NCBI GenBank assembly: GCA_002473165.1
Contig: DKSD01000002.1
Coordinates: 1-18,085, forward strand
DNA length: 18,085 bases
DNA from: Succinatimonas sp. UBA7265
GTDB taxonomy: Bacteria > Pseudomonadota > Gammaproteobacteria > Enterobacterales > Succinivibrionaceae
Direction of reading: 5' to 3'
Position 1 is the stretch's first letter. Each line of letters starts with the position of its first letter. The position numbers were made by a program, and so were the translations under genes. The notes beneath the pieces are model-generated. The model searched no databases and was not told the origin of the DNA. It worked only from the letters and a program-made list of their open reading frames with translations. Positions 7,119 to 14,625 of this stretch are shown here, one piece after another.

Positions 7119-8270
7119 CTAATCCTTGTTCCCGAAGATCTTGACCTTTTTGTGGGTGTGGATGGACATAATAATGCCAAAGCTTACCGAGAGCGTCACC
7201 ATGGCCGTGCCGCCGTAGCTGACAAAGGGCAAAGGCACGCCGACTACCGGCAGGATCCCGCTTACCATGCCGATATTCACAAAGATGTAGAACATAAAGG
7301 TAAAGGTAAAGGCGCCTGAGAGCACGCGCTCAAAGCTGTCGCGGGCGCGCAGCGTTATCAGGATGCAGCGCCAGAGGATAAAGCAGTAGAGGCTCATGAG
7401 GATCACAAAGCCGATGAGCCCGGTCTCCTCGGAGAGCACCGCAAAGATAAAATCCGTGTGGGGTTCGGGGAGGAAGTCGAGCTGCGACTGCGAGCCCTCA
7501 AGCCACCCTTTGCCGTAGATGCCCCCTGAGCCGATCGCGATCTTAGACTGGATGATGTGGTACCCGGCGCCCAAAGGATCGGAGGTGGGGTCCAAGAGGG
7601 TGTAGATGCGCTGTTTTTGGTAGTCGTGGAGCACGAAGTTCCACATCACCGGCAGCGCGGCGGCCGCCGCGCCGATGCCGGCTAAGATCCACCACCAGGA
7701 GAGACCTGCCAAAAATATGGCGATGATCCCCGAGACCGCCACGAGCGCCGCCGTGCCCAGATCGGGCTGCATTAAGATAAGCGCCGTGGGCGCCCCCACG
7801 ATGATAAAAGCCCCGACGGTGTTTAAAAACTTCGGGGGCAGGGGGCTTCTTGAGAGGAAGGCGGCGACCGTCAGCGGCATCACCACTTTAAAAATTTCCG
7901 AGGGCTGGAGGCGCACCACCCCGAGATCGAGCCAGCGCTGCGCGCCTTTGGAGATGTCGCCAAAGAGCTCGACCATGACCAAAAGCACCACCCCGCCTGC
8001 GTAGAAATACACCGAGAGCTTGGCAAAGTACTTAGGCGGGATCTGCGCAAAAAAGATCATCACGCCCACGGCCCCTGCCGTGTGCATGCACTTTTTGAGC
8101 ATCATGTCGGCGTTCTGCCCTGAGGCCGAGTAGAGCACAAAAAGCGAGAGCAGCATCAGGGCGATGAGGCCTGCCAAAAGCGGGGCGTCGATATGGTGGC
8201 GCAAAAAGAATCCGCCTTTTTGCACCACGGTGTTGACGCGCTCGAGCGCGGAACTGTCAGCTTTGGCCAT
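7119..8270 (-). CDS. rodA: Rod-shape SEDS peptidoglycan glycosyltransferase RodA
   Basis: A polytopic inner-membrane SEDS glycosyltransferase that polymerises lipid II in the elongasome with PBP2. About 383 residues with roughly ten hydrophobic segments. Family signatures include GAQRWLDLG, RLQPSEIFKV, a periplasmic LPEPHTDFIFAVLSEE (with the Glu-His-Thr-Asp region typical of SEDS proteins) and the C-terminal PFVSYGGTAM. A GTG directly precedes the ATG (GTGATG). The ATG at 8270 is chosen because it overlaps the mrdA stop by one base and a GGGGG run is better spaced for it. It is coupled to mrdA, its partner transpeptidase. The synonym is mrdB. Confidence 0.95.
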   Translation of the reverse strand: MAKADSSALERVNTVVQKGGFFLRHHIDAPLLAGLIALMLLSLFVLYSASGQNADMMLKKCMHTAGAVGVMIFFAQIPPKYFAKLSVYFYAGGVVLLVMVELFGDISKGAQRWLDLGVVRLQPSEIFKVVMPLTVAAFLSRSPLPPKFLNTVGAFIIVGAPTALILMQPDLGTAALVAVSGIIAIFLAGLSWWWILAGIGAAAAALPVMWNFVLHDYQKQRIYTLLDPTSDPLGAGYHIIQSKIAIGSGGIYGKGWLEGSQSQLDFLPEPHTDFIFAVLSEETGLIGFVILMSLYCFILWRCILITLRARDSFERVLSGAFTFTFMFYIFVNIGMVSGILPVVGVPLPFVSYGGTAMVTLSVSFGIIMSIHTHKKVKIFGNKD

Positions 8271-10300
8271 CACTGCACCCCCACCGTGCCGCCCATGCCG
8301 AATTTGACATATCTGGGCTCGCTCTCGCCCATGTACCCGCCCGGATCACATTCAAGGAGATACTTGTCCATGAGGGCCCGGGCTATAGGCGCGGCCATGC
8401 GCGAGCCGCCGCCGGCGTTCTCGAGAATTATTCCCACGAGGATGCGCGGCTTTAAAAACGGGGCGTAGGCCACAAAGAGCGCGTTGTCGCGGTGCTCCAC
8501 CCGCAGCTTTGAGGCGTCGTATTTCTCGCCCTGTTTTACGGCGACAAGCTGCGCCGTGCCCGATTTGCCCGCGGCCTTGTAAGGGGCGCCAAAGAACGCC
8601 CTCCTGCCTGTGCCCTCAGGGCCGTTTACCACCAGATACATGCCGTCGCGGCACACGTCCCAGTAGCCATCGTCCTTAAGCTCAATGCGCGGGGGATCCT
8701 CGCGGTTTTCAAAGCGCCCGGTGACGCGCCCGCGCTCGGTGGGATCCTCGATGGTGCGCATGAGATGCGGCGTCATCACCGCCCCGCGGTTGGCCAGCGT
8801 GGTGTGGGCCTTTACAAGCTGCATGAGCGTCGTCGTCCAGTAGCCCTGGCCGATCCCGATTGGAACAGTATCGCCTAACATCCACGCGCGGTGGAAGCGC
8901 TGGCGCTTCCACTCGCGCGAGGGGTTCACCCCGAGCGACTCTTCGTTTAAGTCGATATTGGTGCTTTTGCCAAAGCCGAACATGTCCAGATATTTATGGA
9001 TGGTGGTGATCCCGGCGCGGTAGGCCAGATCATAAAAATAGGTGTCCGCGGAGACCTCTAATGCGCGGTAGAGATCGAGCCAGCCGTGACCCCAGGATCG
9101 CCAGTCGCGGAACTGATGCGTGGAATTAGGGAGCCTGAAATAGGGCATGCCAAAATAAGAGCTCGTGGGGGTCACCAGACCCTCGTTAAGCCCCATGACG
9201 CACATTAAGGGCTTGGCCGTCGAGGCCGGGGCGTAGCCGCCCTGGGTCGCGCGGTTAATGAGCGGGCGCCCGGGGTTGTTCAAGAGCCTTGAGTAATCGC
9301 GCGAGCGGATCCCGCGCACAAAGAGGTTGGGATCATAGGAGGGATTGGAGTACATCGCCAAAATCTCGCCCGTGGACGGCTCGATGGCGACGACGGCGCC
9401 GCGCACCTTGTCAAAAAGCTCCTGGGCGTAGTATTGCAGCCTGATGTCGAGCGACACCGTGATGTCATTGCCCGGGCGCGGCGGGTTGAATTTTAAGGTG
9501 CGGATCACCTGGCCGTGGCTGTTGACCTCGACCTCGCGCGAGCCGGTGCGCCCGTGCAAGAGATCCTCGTAATAGCGCTCGATGCCGAGTTTTCCGATCT
9601 CGGTGGAGCCCTCGTAATTGTCGATGCGCCCGGATTCAGTGAGCTCGCGCACATCCTCCTGGTTGATGCGCGACACATAGCCCACGGCGTGGGTCGTGAT
9701 GTCGGCAAAGGGGTAGTAGCGTTTTAACGTCGCCGCGACCTGCACGTTGGGGAAGCGGTAGGAGTGCACGGAGAACGTGGCGATCTGCTCCTCAGAGAGC
9801 AGGTCAGAGATCTCAATGCCGGTGAATTTCTTGCGGGTGCGCGCCTGGCGTGCCAAAGAGGTGATCTCCCGCTCTGAGAGATCGAGCGTGAGCAAATCGT
9901 TTAACTGCTCGATCTGCTCTTTGGTGTCAAAGTCGCGGGCAGGGTAGAGCACCAGGTGATACACCGGGCGGTTGTCGGCGAGCACCACGTGGTTGCGGTC
10001 ATAGATGATCCCCCGCGAGGGCACGACCGGGACGATCTTGAGGCGGTTCTCGTTAGAGCGCGTCTGGTAGTCCTGGTAGGAGACGACCTGCAGGTAATAG
10101 AGGTTGGCAAACAAGAGCCCGATCATGATGAGACTGATGCCGATGCAGATGATGACGCGGTTGCGAAAGAGCGCCGCCTCGGCCTCGAGATCGCGCTTGC
10201 CGTTTTGCGCCCCTTCCTGGCCGCGGCGGCGTTTCTCCGGCTCAGGGCCGAACAGCGCGCGCTCTTTTTGCTTTTTGATCTCGGGGCTGAAAAACGACAC
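8270..10300 (-). CDS. mrdA: Peptidoglycan D,D-transpeptidase PBP2 (class B)
   Basis: The elongasome transpeptidase that crosslinks lateral-wall glycan. A single N-terminal membrane helix lies at ~49-70, followed by the pedestal/dimerisation domain and the transpeptidase domain. Active-site motifs are Ser360-Thr-Ala-Lys363, Ser417-Ala-Asp419 and Lys579-Ser-Gly-Thr. The 676-residue length is slightly above the E. coli protein (633). The cytoplasmic N-terminus (residues 1-48) is long and highly charged. The start is GTG with no clear Shine-Dalgarno sequence; the frame stays open upstream to about 10384 but contains no ATG. The upstream leader is AT-rich and holds a 16-bp tandem repeat. It overlaps rodA downstream. 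Confidence 0.95.
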   Translation of the reverse strand: MSFFSPEIKKQKERALFGPEPEKRRRGQEGAQNGKRDLEAEAALFRNRVIICIGISLIMIGLLFANLYYLQVVSYQDYQTRSNENRLKIVPVVPSRGIIYDRNHVVLADNRPVYHLVLYPARDFDTKEQIEQLNDLLTLDLSEREITSLARQARTRKKFTGIEISDLLSEEQIATFSVHSYRFPNVQVAATLKRYYPFADITTHAVGYVSRINQEDVRELTESGRIDNYEGSTEIGKLGIERYYEDLLHGRTGSREVEVNSHGQVIRTLKFNPPRPGNDITVSLDIRLQYYAQELFDKVRGAVVAIEPSTGEILAMYSNPSYDPNLFVRGIRSRDYSRLLNNPGRPLINRATQGGYAPASTAKPLMCVMGLNEGLVTPTSSYFGMPYFRLPNSTHQFRDWRSWGHGWLDLYRALEVSADTYFYDLAYRAGITTIHKYLDMFGFGKSTNIDLNEESLGVNPSREWKRQRFHRAWMLGDTVPIGIGQGYWTTTLMQLVKAHTTLANRGAVMTPHLMRTIEDPTERGRVTGRFENREDPPRIELKDDGYWDVCRDGMYLVVNGPEGTGRRAFFGAPYKAAGKSGTAQLVAVKQGEKYDASKLRVEHRDNALFVAYAPFLKPRILVGIILENAGGGSRMAAPIARALMDKYLLECDPGGYMGESEPRYVKFGMGGTVGVQ

Positions 10301-10303
10301 TTT

Positions 10304-10335
10304 AAATAAATCAGAAAAAAAATAAATCAGAAAAA
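10304..10335. repeat. 16-bp tandem repeat directly upstream of mrdA
   Basis: AAATAAATCAGAAAAA occurs twice back to back (10304-10319 and 10320-10335) without mismatch, three bases before the GTG start of mrdA. It lies in the only strongly AT-rich gap of the cluster (10301-10412), between rlmH and mrdA. It may form an unstructured leader that favours initiation without a Shine-Dalgarno sequence, or be simple slippage. Confidence 0.75.
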
Positions 10336-10412
10336 GACGATCTGAAAAAACGGTACAAAGACGGGACGGAAAACGCTTTACATTCTAAATCAAAAAGCGC
10401 GTTTTGGCAGGC

Positions 10413-10883
10413 TCAGGCGCGGTGATAGGGAAGGCCGGCGCTGATGCTCCAGGCCCGGTATAAGGTCTCAGCCAGAAACACCCGCACCAGGGGATGGGGC
10501 AGCGTCAGGCGCGAGAGCGACCACAGTTCGTCAGCCCGCGAGCGCACTTCATCCGTAAGCCCGTTGGGGCCGCCCACGACGAGCGCGATGTCGCAGCCTG
10601 AGCTCTCCCACGCCTCCACGCGTTTGGCAAGCTCCTCTGATGAATACTGCTTGCCGCGCTCATCGAGGGCCACGACATGGCAGCGTTTGGGCAGGGCGGA
10701 TAAGATCTGCTTTGCCTCAAGCTCCATGGCGCGGGCTTCGCTGCCGCGCCCGTCGCGGCGCTCCGGGGCGATCTCGCGAAATTCGAGCTTAAGCTCGCGG
10801 GGAAAGCGCTTTTGGTACTCGGATACCGCAGCCTCGACCCATTTGGGCATGCGGTTGCCCACCGCAATCACCAAAAGCTTCAC
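10413..10883 (-). CDS. rlmH: 23S rRNA (pseudouridine1915-N3)-methyltransferase RlmH
   Basis: It methylates N3 of pseudouridine 1915 in helix 69 of 23S rRNA on assembled 70S ribosomes, using S-adenosylmethionine. The 156 residues nearly equal the E. coli length of 155. It is an SPOUT knot protein: MKLLVIAVGNRMPKWV at the start, VALDERGKQ at ~71-79, the cofactor loop VVGGPNGL at 102-109, and the conserved C-terminus LYRAWSISAGLPYHR. The start is GTG, overlapping the rsfS stop by four bases (GTGA), which implies coupling. No strong Shine-Dalgarno sequence is visible. Confidence 0.96.
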   Translation of the reverse strand: MKLLVIAVGNRMPKWVEAAVSEYQKRFPRELKLEFREIAPERRDGRGSEARAMELEAKQILSALPKRCHVVALDERGKQYSSEELAKRVEAWESSGCDIALVVGGPNGLTDEVRSRADELWSLSRLTLPHPLVRVFLAETLYRAWSISAGLPYHRA

Positions 10884-11254
10884 GACAAAGCGCTCTCGTC
10901 AGTTCCGGCGGCCATGCAGCGGTAGAGGTCTTCAAGCCGGTAGCGCTCGCGAAACTCCGGCTGCAGGATGTGCACGAGCACCTCCCCTGCGTCCACGATG
11001 ACCCACTCCCCCTGGGGCTCCCCTGAGATCTGCACGCCGCGCACGCCCGCCTGTGCGAGCTTTTCTGCGAGGCGGTCGGCGATGGCGCAGACATGGCGGC
11101 TTGAGGTGCCCGAGCAGATGAGCATGTAGTCGGCCAAAGACGAGCCGGAGCTGACGTCAATTGACACGAGATCGCGGGCTTTTAAGCCCTCGAGGCTGCG
11201 CAGACACTCCTCAGAGAGGCGGCGCGAGAGTTGCGGTGCGGCGGTGGCGGTCAA
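10880..11254 (-). CDS. rsfS: Ribosomal silencing factor RsfS
   Basis: A DUF143/RsfS protein that binds uL14 (L14) on the 50S subunit and blocks subunit joining in slow growth. 124 residues, with the domain at about 15-115. Typical blocks are LKARDLVSIDV, YMLICSGTSSRHV, GEPQGEWVIVDAGEVLVHI and FRERYRLEDLY. The start is TTG, preceded by AAGGAG at five bases; no in-frame ATG lies near. It begins 15 bases after the nitroreductase-family gene and overlaps rlmH. Confidence 0.95.
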   Translation of the reverse strand: MTATAAPQLSRRLSEECLRSLEGLKARDLVSIDVSSGSSLADYMLICSGTSSRHVCAIADRLAEKLAQAGVRGVQISGEPQGEWVIVDAGEVLVHILQPEFRERYRLEDLYRCMAAGTDESALS

Positions 11255-11259
11255 GATTG

Positions 11260-11265
11260 CTCCTT
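11260..11265 (-). promoter_or_regulatory. Ribosome binding site fixing the TTG start of rsfS
   Basis: AAGGAG on the minus strand, five bases before TTG at 11254-11252. It is the strongest Shine-Dalgarno match near the domain start and supports a non-ATG initiator. Confidence 0.7.
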
Positions 11266-11269
11266 TTGA

Positions 11270-11797
11270 TCAGGCCTTAAAAATGCGCCCTTCGCGGCGG
11301 GGCAGGGCTTTAGCGGAATTCTCTTTGGGATGCCCCAGGGCGACATGGCCGATGCCGGTCCATGCGCCCTTGATCCCCAGGGTATCCAGGATCTTTTGCC
11401 CCTCGGGGCGGGCAAACTCCTCGCGGCAGCGGTGGATCCAGCAGGCACCTAAACCCAGGGCGGAGGCGGCGAGCAGCATATTGCCAATCATCAAAGACCC
11501 GTCATACACGCCCGTGGGGCAGTCTGATGGAACGAGCACCGCGAGGATCACCGGAGCGGCGTAGAAGGGATCAAAGCCTTGATCCCAGCCTCCGATCTGC
11601 CGGTTTAACTCTGCTAACTCAGAGCGCAACGGATCACTTGCAATCTCGATGATGATCCCGCTTTGGCGGTTGCGCCCGCTCGGGGCGCACAGCCCGGCCT
11701 GCTCCACCTGCGCGATTAAATCCGCGCTTACCGCCTCATCCGTAAAGGCGCGGCAGCTGCGGCGCGTGAGCAGGTTCTCCAGGGCAGCGTTGTTCAT
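11270..11797 (-). CDS. Nitroreductase-family flavoprotein
   Basis: A small (175-residue) member of the FMN-dependent nitroreductase superfamily, probably a dimeric cytoplasmic NAD(P)H oxidoreductase; the substrate is unknown. The N-terminal RRSCRAFTDEAV is the FMN-phosphate-binding signature. CAPSGRNRQSG matches the usual APS-x-x-N-x-Q/S region. LGLGACWIHR and the C-terminal TGIGHVALGHP fit the family. ATG with GAGGTGAG upstream. It is the first gene of the minus-strand cluster, 15 bases before rsfS; this association is not the classical one and may be lineage-specific. Confidence 0.87.
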   Translation of the reverse strand: MNNAALENLLTRRSCRAFTDEAVSADLIAQVEQAGLCAPSGRNRQSGIIIEIASDPLRSELAELNRQIGGWDQGFDPFYAAPVILAVLVPSDCPTGVYDGSLMIGNMLLAASALGLGACWIHRCREEFARPEGQKILDTLGIKGAWTGIGHVALGHPKENSAKALPRREGRIFKA

Positions 11798-11826
11798 GCT
11801 CTCACCTCTTCAATTCCTTTTTTCAA

Positions 11827-11835
11827 AGTGTACCA
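11827..11835 (-). promoter_or_regulatory. Candidate extended -10 promoter for the minus-strand cluster
   Basis: The minus strand reads TGGTACACT, an extended -10 form (TGn plus TACACT, 4 of 6 matches to TATAAT), about 30 bases before the ATG of the nitroreductase gene. No good -35 box is seen. It lies back to back with the porin promoter. Confidence 0.35.
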
Positions 11836-11890
11836 GTGAGCGCGGGAGATTGCATGGGCAGGGCTTAACGCACCTTTTGGGAAAATTTTC

Positions 11891-11918
11891 TTGACAGGTG
11901 TCGCAAAAATTTTAAAAT
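11891..11918 (+). promoter_or_regulatory. Sigma-70 promoter of the porin gene
   Basis: TTGACA (11891-11896) is a perfect -35 box and TAAAAT (11913-11918) is a 5/6 -10 box, with a 16-bp spacer. Transcription would start near 11925, giving a leader of about 72 bases. A perfect palindrome GAAAATTTTC abuts the -35 box at 11881-11890, and TGTCGCA is repeated at 11899-11905 and 11918-11924. These are possible regulator contacts. Confidence 0.8.
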
Positions 11919-11926
11919 GTCGCATT

Positions 11927-11964
11927 GTTAGCAGAGGCTAACTTGAGTTAGCTTTTGCTTATTT
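11927..11964 (+). promoter_or_regulatory. Two mutually exclusive hairpins in the porin mRNA leader
   Basis: GTTAGC (11927-11932), GCTAAC (11937-11942) and GTTAGC (11947-11952) are spaced by four bases each. The middle arm can pair with either neighbour. Pairing with the first puts a hairpin at the very 5' end of the mRNA. Pairing with the third gives a hairpin followed by TTTTGCTTATTT, resembling a weak terminator. Stabilisation of the mRNA 5' end or attenuation are both possible. Confidence 0.6.
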
Positions 11965-11996
11965 ACAATTCCAACCGAAATTTTTCAGGGATCATC

Positions 11997-13142
11997 ATGA
12001 AGAAATCACTTTTAGCCGCCGCATTGGCGGTATTTGCCGCAGGCTCCGTGAGCGCCGCCACCGTTTATGACAAAGACGGCACCTCTTTGGGGATCGGCGG
12101 GCGTGTGCAGAGCGTGTGGTACTCGGTGCACACCGGCGAGAACAGCGACAACGACAACACCGTCAAGAGCACGGCGCGTTTCTCGCTCGAAGGCCGCACA
12201 CAGCTGAGCTCCTTTGCCACCGGCTTCAGCTTTGCCGAGTGGGATCTCTCAGGCGGCGAGAGCGACGGCGAAGTCGGCTCCCGCGAGATGTACGTGGGTG
12301 TCGATTTTGGCGATTTCGGCATCGTGACGGTCGGCCGCACCTATGACGCGGTAAAGTCCGTCGTCGAGACCACTGACATCTTTGAGGACTGGGGCTGCGT
12401 GGGCCAGGTCGGCTGCGATGACTGGCGCTCGGGCACCATCCGCTACAACTGGTCAGGCTACGGCTTTGACGCCGCGATCTCCTACGGCGCAGCCGTGGAC
12501 GAGGCCACGGTCGCGGGCACTAAGGTCTGGGGCGATGACGGCTTTGAAGACGCCGACATGAATATCAACAATTCGTTCTCGGCCATGGCCGGGTACACCT
12601 CCCCTGACGTGCTCTTCGGGCCGATCGCCGTCAAGGCAGGCTATGCCTATATCAAGGCGCAGAACGGCAAAGACGGCAAGTCGGCGCTGTTTGCGGATCC
12701 TGATACCGGCTACGCGCTTTACTACAGGAACATGAAAGAGTTCTCCGCCGCGCTCTCCTGGGGCACCGCGGACGCGGGCTTCTACACCGCGCTGATGTTC
12801 GATCAGCGCCGTTTCTCGCTTGATCCCAATGTGAGCGGCTTTGGCGGCGAGCATCACTACACCGTTAAAGGTGTCGAGTATGTGGTGTCCTACGCTTTAG
12901 ACTGCGGCCTGTCCGCGGCCCTGGGCTATGAGTTCAGCGAGACGAGCATCGACGGCGGCGCGATCTCCGTTTTAGGCGAGGATGTGGCAGCCGAGGCGAT
13001 CACCCGCAAGATCCCTCTCTACATCAACTACTCTGCCAACGAGAACTTCAACGTCTGGGCCGAGGCGCAGTTTGATGCCGGTTCTGATGACGGTGTTGAC
13101 GATGAGAGCCTCTACTCCGTGGGCGCCCGCTACACCTTCTGA
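11997..13142 (+). CDS. General outer-membrane porin (Gram-negative type)
   Basis: A trimeric beta-barrel diffusion channel of the outer membrane. The 381-residue precursor has a signal peptide MKKSLLAAALAVFAAGSVSA, cleaved after residue 20, then LGIGGRVQSVWYS, the first strand. Alternating aromatic/polar strands follow, with a FSLEGRTQLSSFATGFSFAE block and YVGVDFGDFGIVTVGRTYD, close to the OmpC/OmpF-like strand 3-4 region including the VGR motif. The last residues SVGARYTF end in the terminal Phe recognised by the BAM complex. The ATG at 11997 has AGGGA five bases upstream; the open frame reaches 14 codons further but those lack a signal-peptide context. The loop insertion GCVGQVGCDDW carries two cysteines. 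It is the only plus-strand gene in the window and looks highly expressed: strong promoter and strong terminator. Confidence 0.93.
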   Translation: MKKSLLAAALAVFAAGSVSAATVYDKDGTSLGIGGRVQSVWYSVHTGENSDNDNTVKSTARFSLEGRTQLSSFATGFSFAEWDLSGGESDGEVGSREMYVGVDFGDFGIVTVGRTYDAVKSVVETTDIFEDWGCVGQVGCDDWRSGTIRYNWSGYGFDAAISYGAAVDEATVAGTKVWGDDGFEDADMNINNSFSAMAGYTSPDVLFGPIAVKAGYAYIKAQNGKDGKSALFADPDTGYALYYRNMKEFSAALSWGTADAGFYTALMFDQRRFSLDPNVSGFGGEHHYTVKGVEYVVSYALDCGLSAALGYEFSETSIDGGAISVLGEDVAAEAITRKIPLYINYSANENFNVWAEAQFDAGSDDGVDDESLYSVGARYTF

Positions 13143-13169
13143 TCGCTTCCTCTAAAGTCTTTAAGACCC

Positions 13170-13196
13170 AAGCCCGGCCATGCGCCGGGCTTTTTT
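13170..13196 (+). terminator. Strong intrinsic terminator of the porin gene
   Basis: A 9-bp stem AAGCCCGGC/GCCGGGCTT (13170-13178, 13184-13192) with loop CATGC, followed by a T6 run (13191-13196), 28 bases after the porin stop. The TAA stop of the convergent ATPase gene (13195-13197) is in the T-run. Confidence 0.92.
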
Positions 13197-14448
13197 AAAA
13201 CGCGTCGCGCGGGTTTAGCAGGAAATCAAACAGGCCGACGGTGAGGATTCCGTCATCGTCATAGCGCGGCTTGATCTCGTCTTTGACGATGATGATCTTT
13301 TGGAAGGAATCGGAGATCGCCTTCAGCGAGGCTTTTTCCTGGCGCAGTTTATCCTCATCGCTCATGCTTAAGGCCGACTGGAAATAGATCCTCCGCGATC
13401 CCAGATTGGCCACGAAGTCAACTTCCAGCGTTTTAAGATGCCGCCTGCCGTCAGCGCCCCGCTCATGCTGCTCCACCGCGCCGACATCGACGTTGTACCC
13501 GCGGCATTTAAGCTCGTTGTACAGGGCGTTTTCCATCAGCTGGCTCTCTTCGTACTGCCTGAAATCGAGGCAGGCGTTGCGCACCCCGAGATCCTCAAAA
13601 TAGTACTTGACCGGCGATCCGATGTACCTGCGGCCTTTGACGTCGTACCTTTGGGCGGGGTTTACCAAAAACGCGTCGGTCAGGAAGTCCAAATACTGTT
13701 TTACGGTGTTGACTGAGAGCGCTGAGCCGTATTCGCTCTTAAAAGTCGCGAGCAGTTTGCGCGGGCTTGTCAGCGCTCCGATCGAGGATGCCAAAACCTT
13801 GATGAGATCCTCAAGCTCCTGAGTTTTGCGCGTGCGGTTGTGCTCAATGATGTCTTTGAGCCAGGTCTCTTTAAAATGCGCCAGCAGGTATGAGTTTTTT
13901 TGCCTGTCTGTTGCGGCGCCTGCCACCATGGGCAGGCCGCCGTAGGTGATAAATTCATTCCACGCCGCGCCTGGTGATCGGTGAGGATCGCTTTCCATGA
14001 ATTCCCTGAAGGTAAGCGGATAAACATGGATCTCATCGCCGCGGCCGCGAAATTCGGTGATCACGTCTTTGGAGAGGAAACGCGAATTGCTGCCGGTGAC
14101 ATAGATGTCGGCGTTGCTCACATGCAGCAGCGAGTTCAGGACTTCCTCGAAATCTTTAAGCAGCTGCACTTCGTCAAAAAACAAGTAATAACAGCCGCGG
14201 TCTTTGATCTTTGAGCGCACGTCAGAGAGCAGGAACTCCGGCTCCCGGTACTGCTTGTTCTCAGCGCCTTCCATCGTGTACGTGAGGATGTGATCCTCCG
14301 TAACTCCGCTCTTTAGCAGATCGTCGTAAAAGAGCTTAAAGAGCAGATAGGATTTGCCGCTGCGCCGCATTCCGGTGATCACTTTCACCAGGCCGTTGTG
14401 CATGCGCAGCCTGAGTTCCTGCACATAAGCGCTTCGTTTGAATTCCAT
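13195..14448 (-). CDS. AAA_14/DUF4143 ATPase with C-terminal nuclease-like domain
   Basis: A 417-residue protein of the common prokaryotic family combining an AAA_14 P-loop ATPase and a DUF4143 C-terminus; its function is not established. Walker A is GMRRSGKS (26-33), Walker B YYLFFDE with Asp92-Glu93, and VTGSNSRFLS near 117-126 is the sensor region. A winged-helix-like segment (LSVNTVKQYLDFL) and a C-terminal PD-(D/E)XK-like part with EVDFVAN and IYFQSALS follow. The fold fits the family, but a Gln-Ser takes the place of a catalytic Lys, which is common in this group. The ATG lacks a clear Shine-Dalgarno sequence. A candidate promoter lies 44 bases upstream. Solitary gene, convergent with the porin gene; codon use resembles the neighbours. 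Confidence 0.88.
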   Translation of the reverse strand: MEFKRSAYVQELRLRMHNGLVKVITGMRRSGKSYLLFKLFYDDLLKSGVTEDHILTYTMEGAENKQYREPEFLLSDVRSKIKDRGCYYLFFDEVQLLKDFEEVLNSLLHVSNADIYVTGSNSRFLSKDVITEFRGRGDEIHVYPLTFREFMESDPHRSPGAAWNEFITYGGLPMVAGAATDRQKNSYLLAHFKETWLKDIIEHNRTRKTQELEDLIKVLASSIGALTSPRKLLATFKSEYGSALSVNTVKQYLDFLTDAFLVNPAQRYDVKGRRYIGSPVKYYFEDLGVRNACLDFRQYEESQLMENALYNELKCRGYNVDVGAVEQHERGADGRRHLKTLEVDFVANLGSRRIYFQSALSMSDEDKLRQEKASLKAISDSFQKIIIVKDEIKPRYDDDGILTVGLFDFLLNPRDAF

Positions 14449-14491
14449 AATTAAGCTGAGCCAGGTTTAGGCAGTCCGGAGCCTATTGATC

Positions 14492-14520
14492 ATTTTATGA
14501 CATTTTAGACGAATTTGTAA
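14492..14520 (-). promoter_or_regulatory. Weak candidate promoter for the AAA_14/DUF4143 gene
   Basis: On the minus strand TTACAA (14515-14520, 3/6 to the -35 consensus) and TAAAAT (14492-14497, 5/6 to -10) are separated by 17 bp in an AT-rich patch. The -10 box lies 44 bases before the ATG. Confidence 0.3.
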
Positions 14521-14580
14521 GCAGAGTCAGATCGCGGATCGGGCGTCGTCGTCCGGGGGGCTCATTGCACCCGCTGATTA

Positions 14581-14625
14581 GTTCCTCAAAAGTCTTGAAG
14601 ACACCCGGCCTCGCGCCGGGCTTTC
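14581..14625 (+). repeat. Degenerate second copy of the porin terminator region
   Basis: The stretch TTCCTCAAAAGTCTTGAAGA followed by CCCGGCCTCGCGCCGGG and CTTTCC closely matches 13147-13193 (TTCCTCTAAAGTCTTTAAGA, then CCCGGCCATGCGCCGGG and CTTTTTT), with a 3-base deletion and a few substitutions. The bases just before it (GCACCCGCT..GAT) resemble the last porin codons (GCGCCCGCT..TGAT) with a short deletion. No plus-strand gene precedes it, so it is an orphan terminator. Confidence 0.65.

Noticed and set aside
11955..11996. Upstream ATG for the porin giving 14 extra residues
   Set aside because: It would place polar residues before a standard signal peptide, and the ATG at 11997 has a well-spaced AGGGA.
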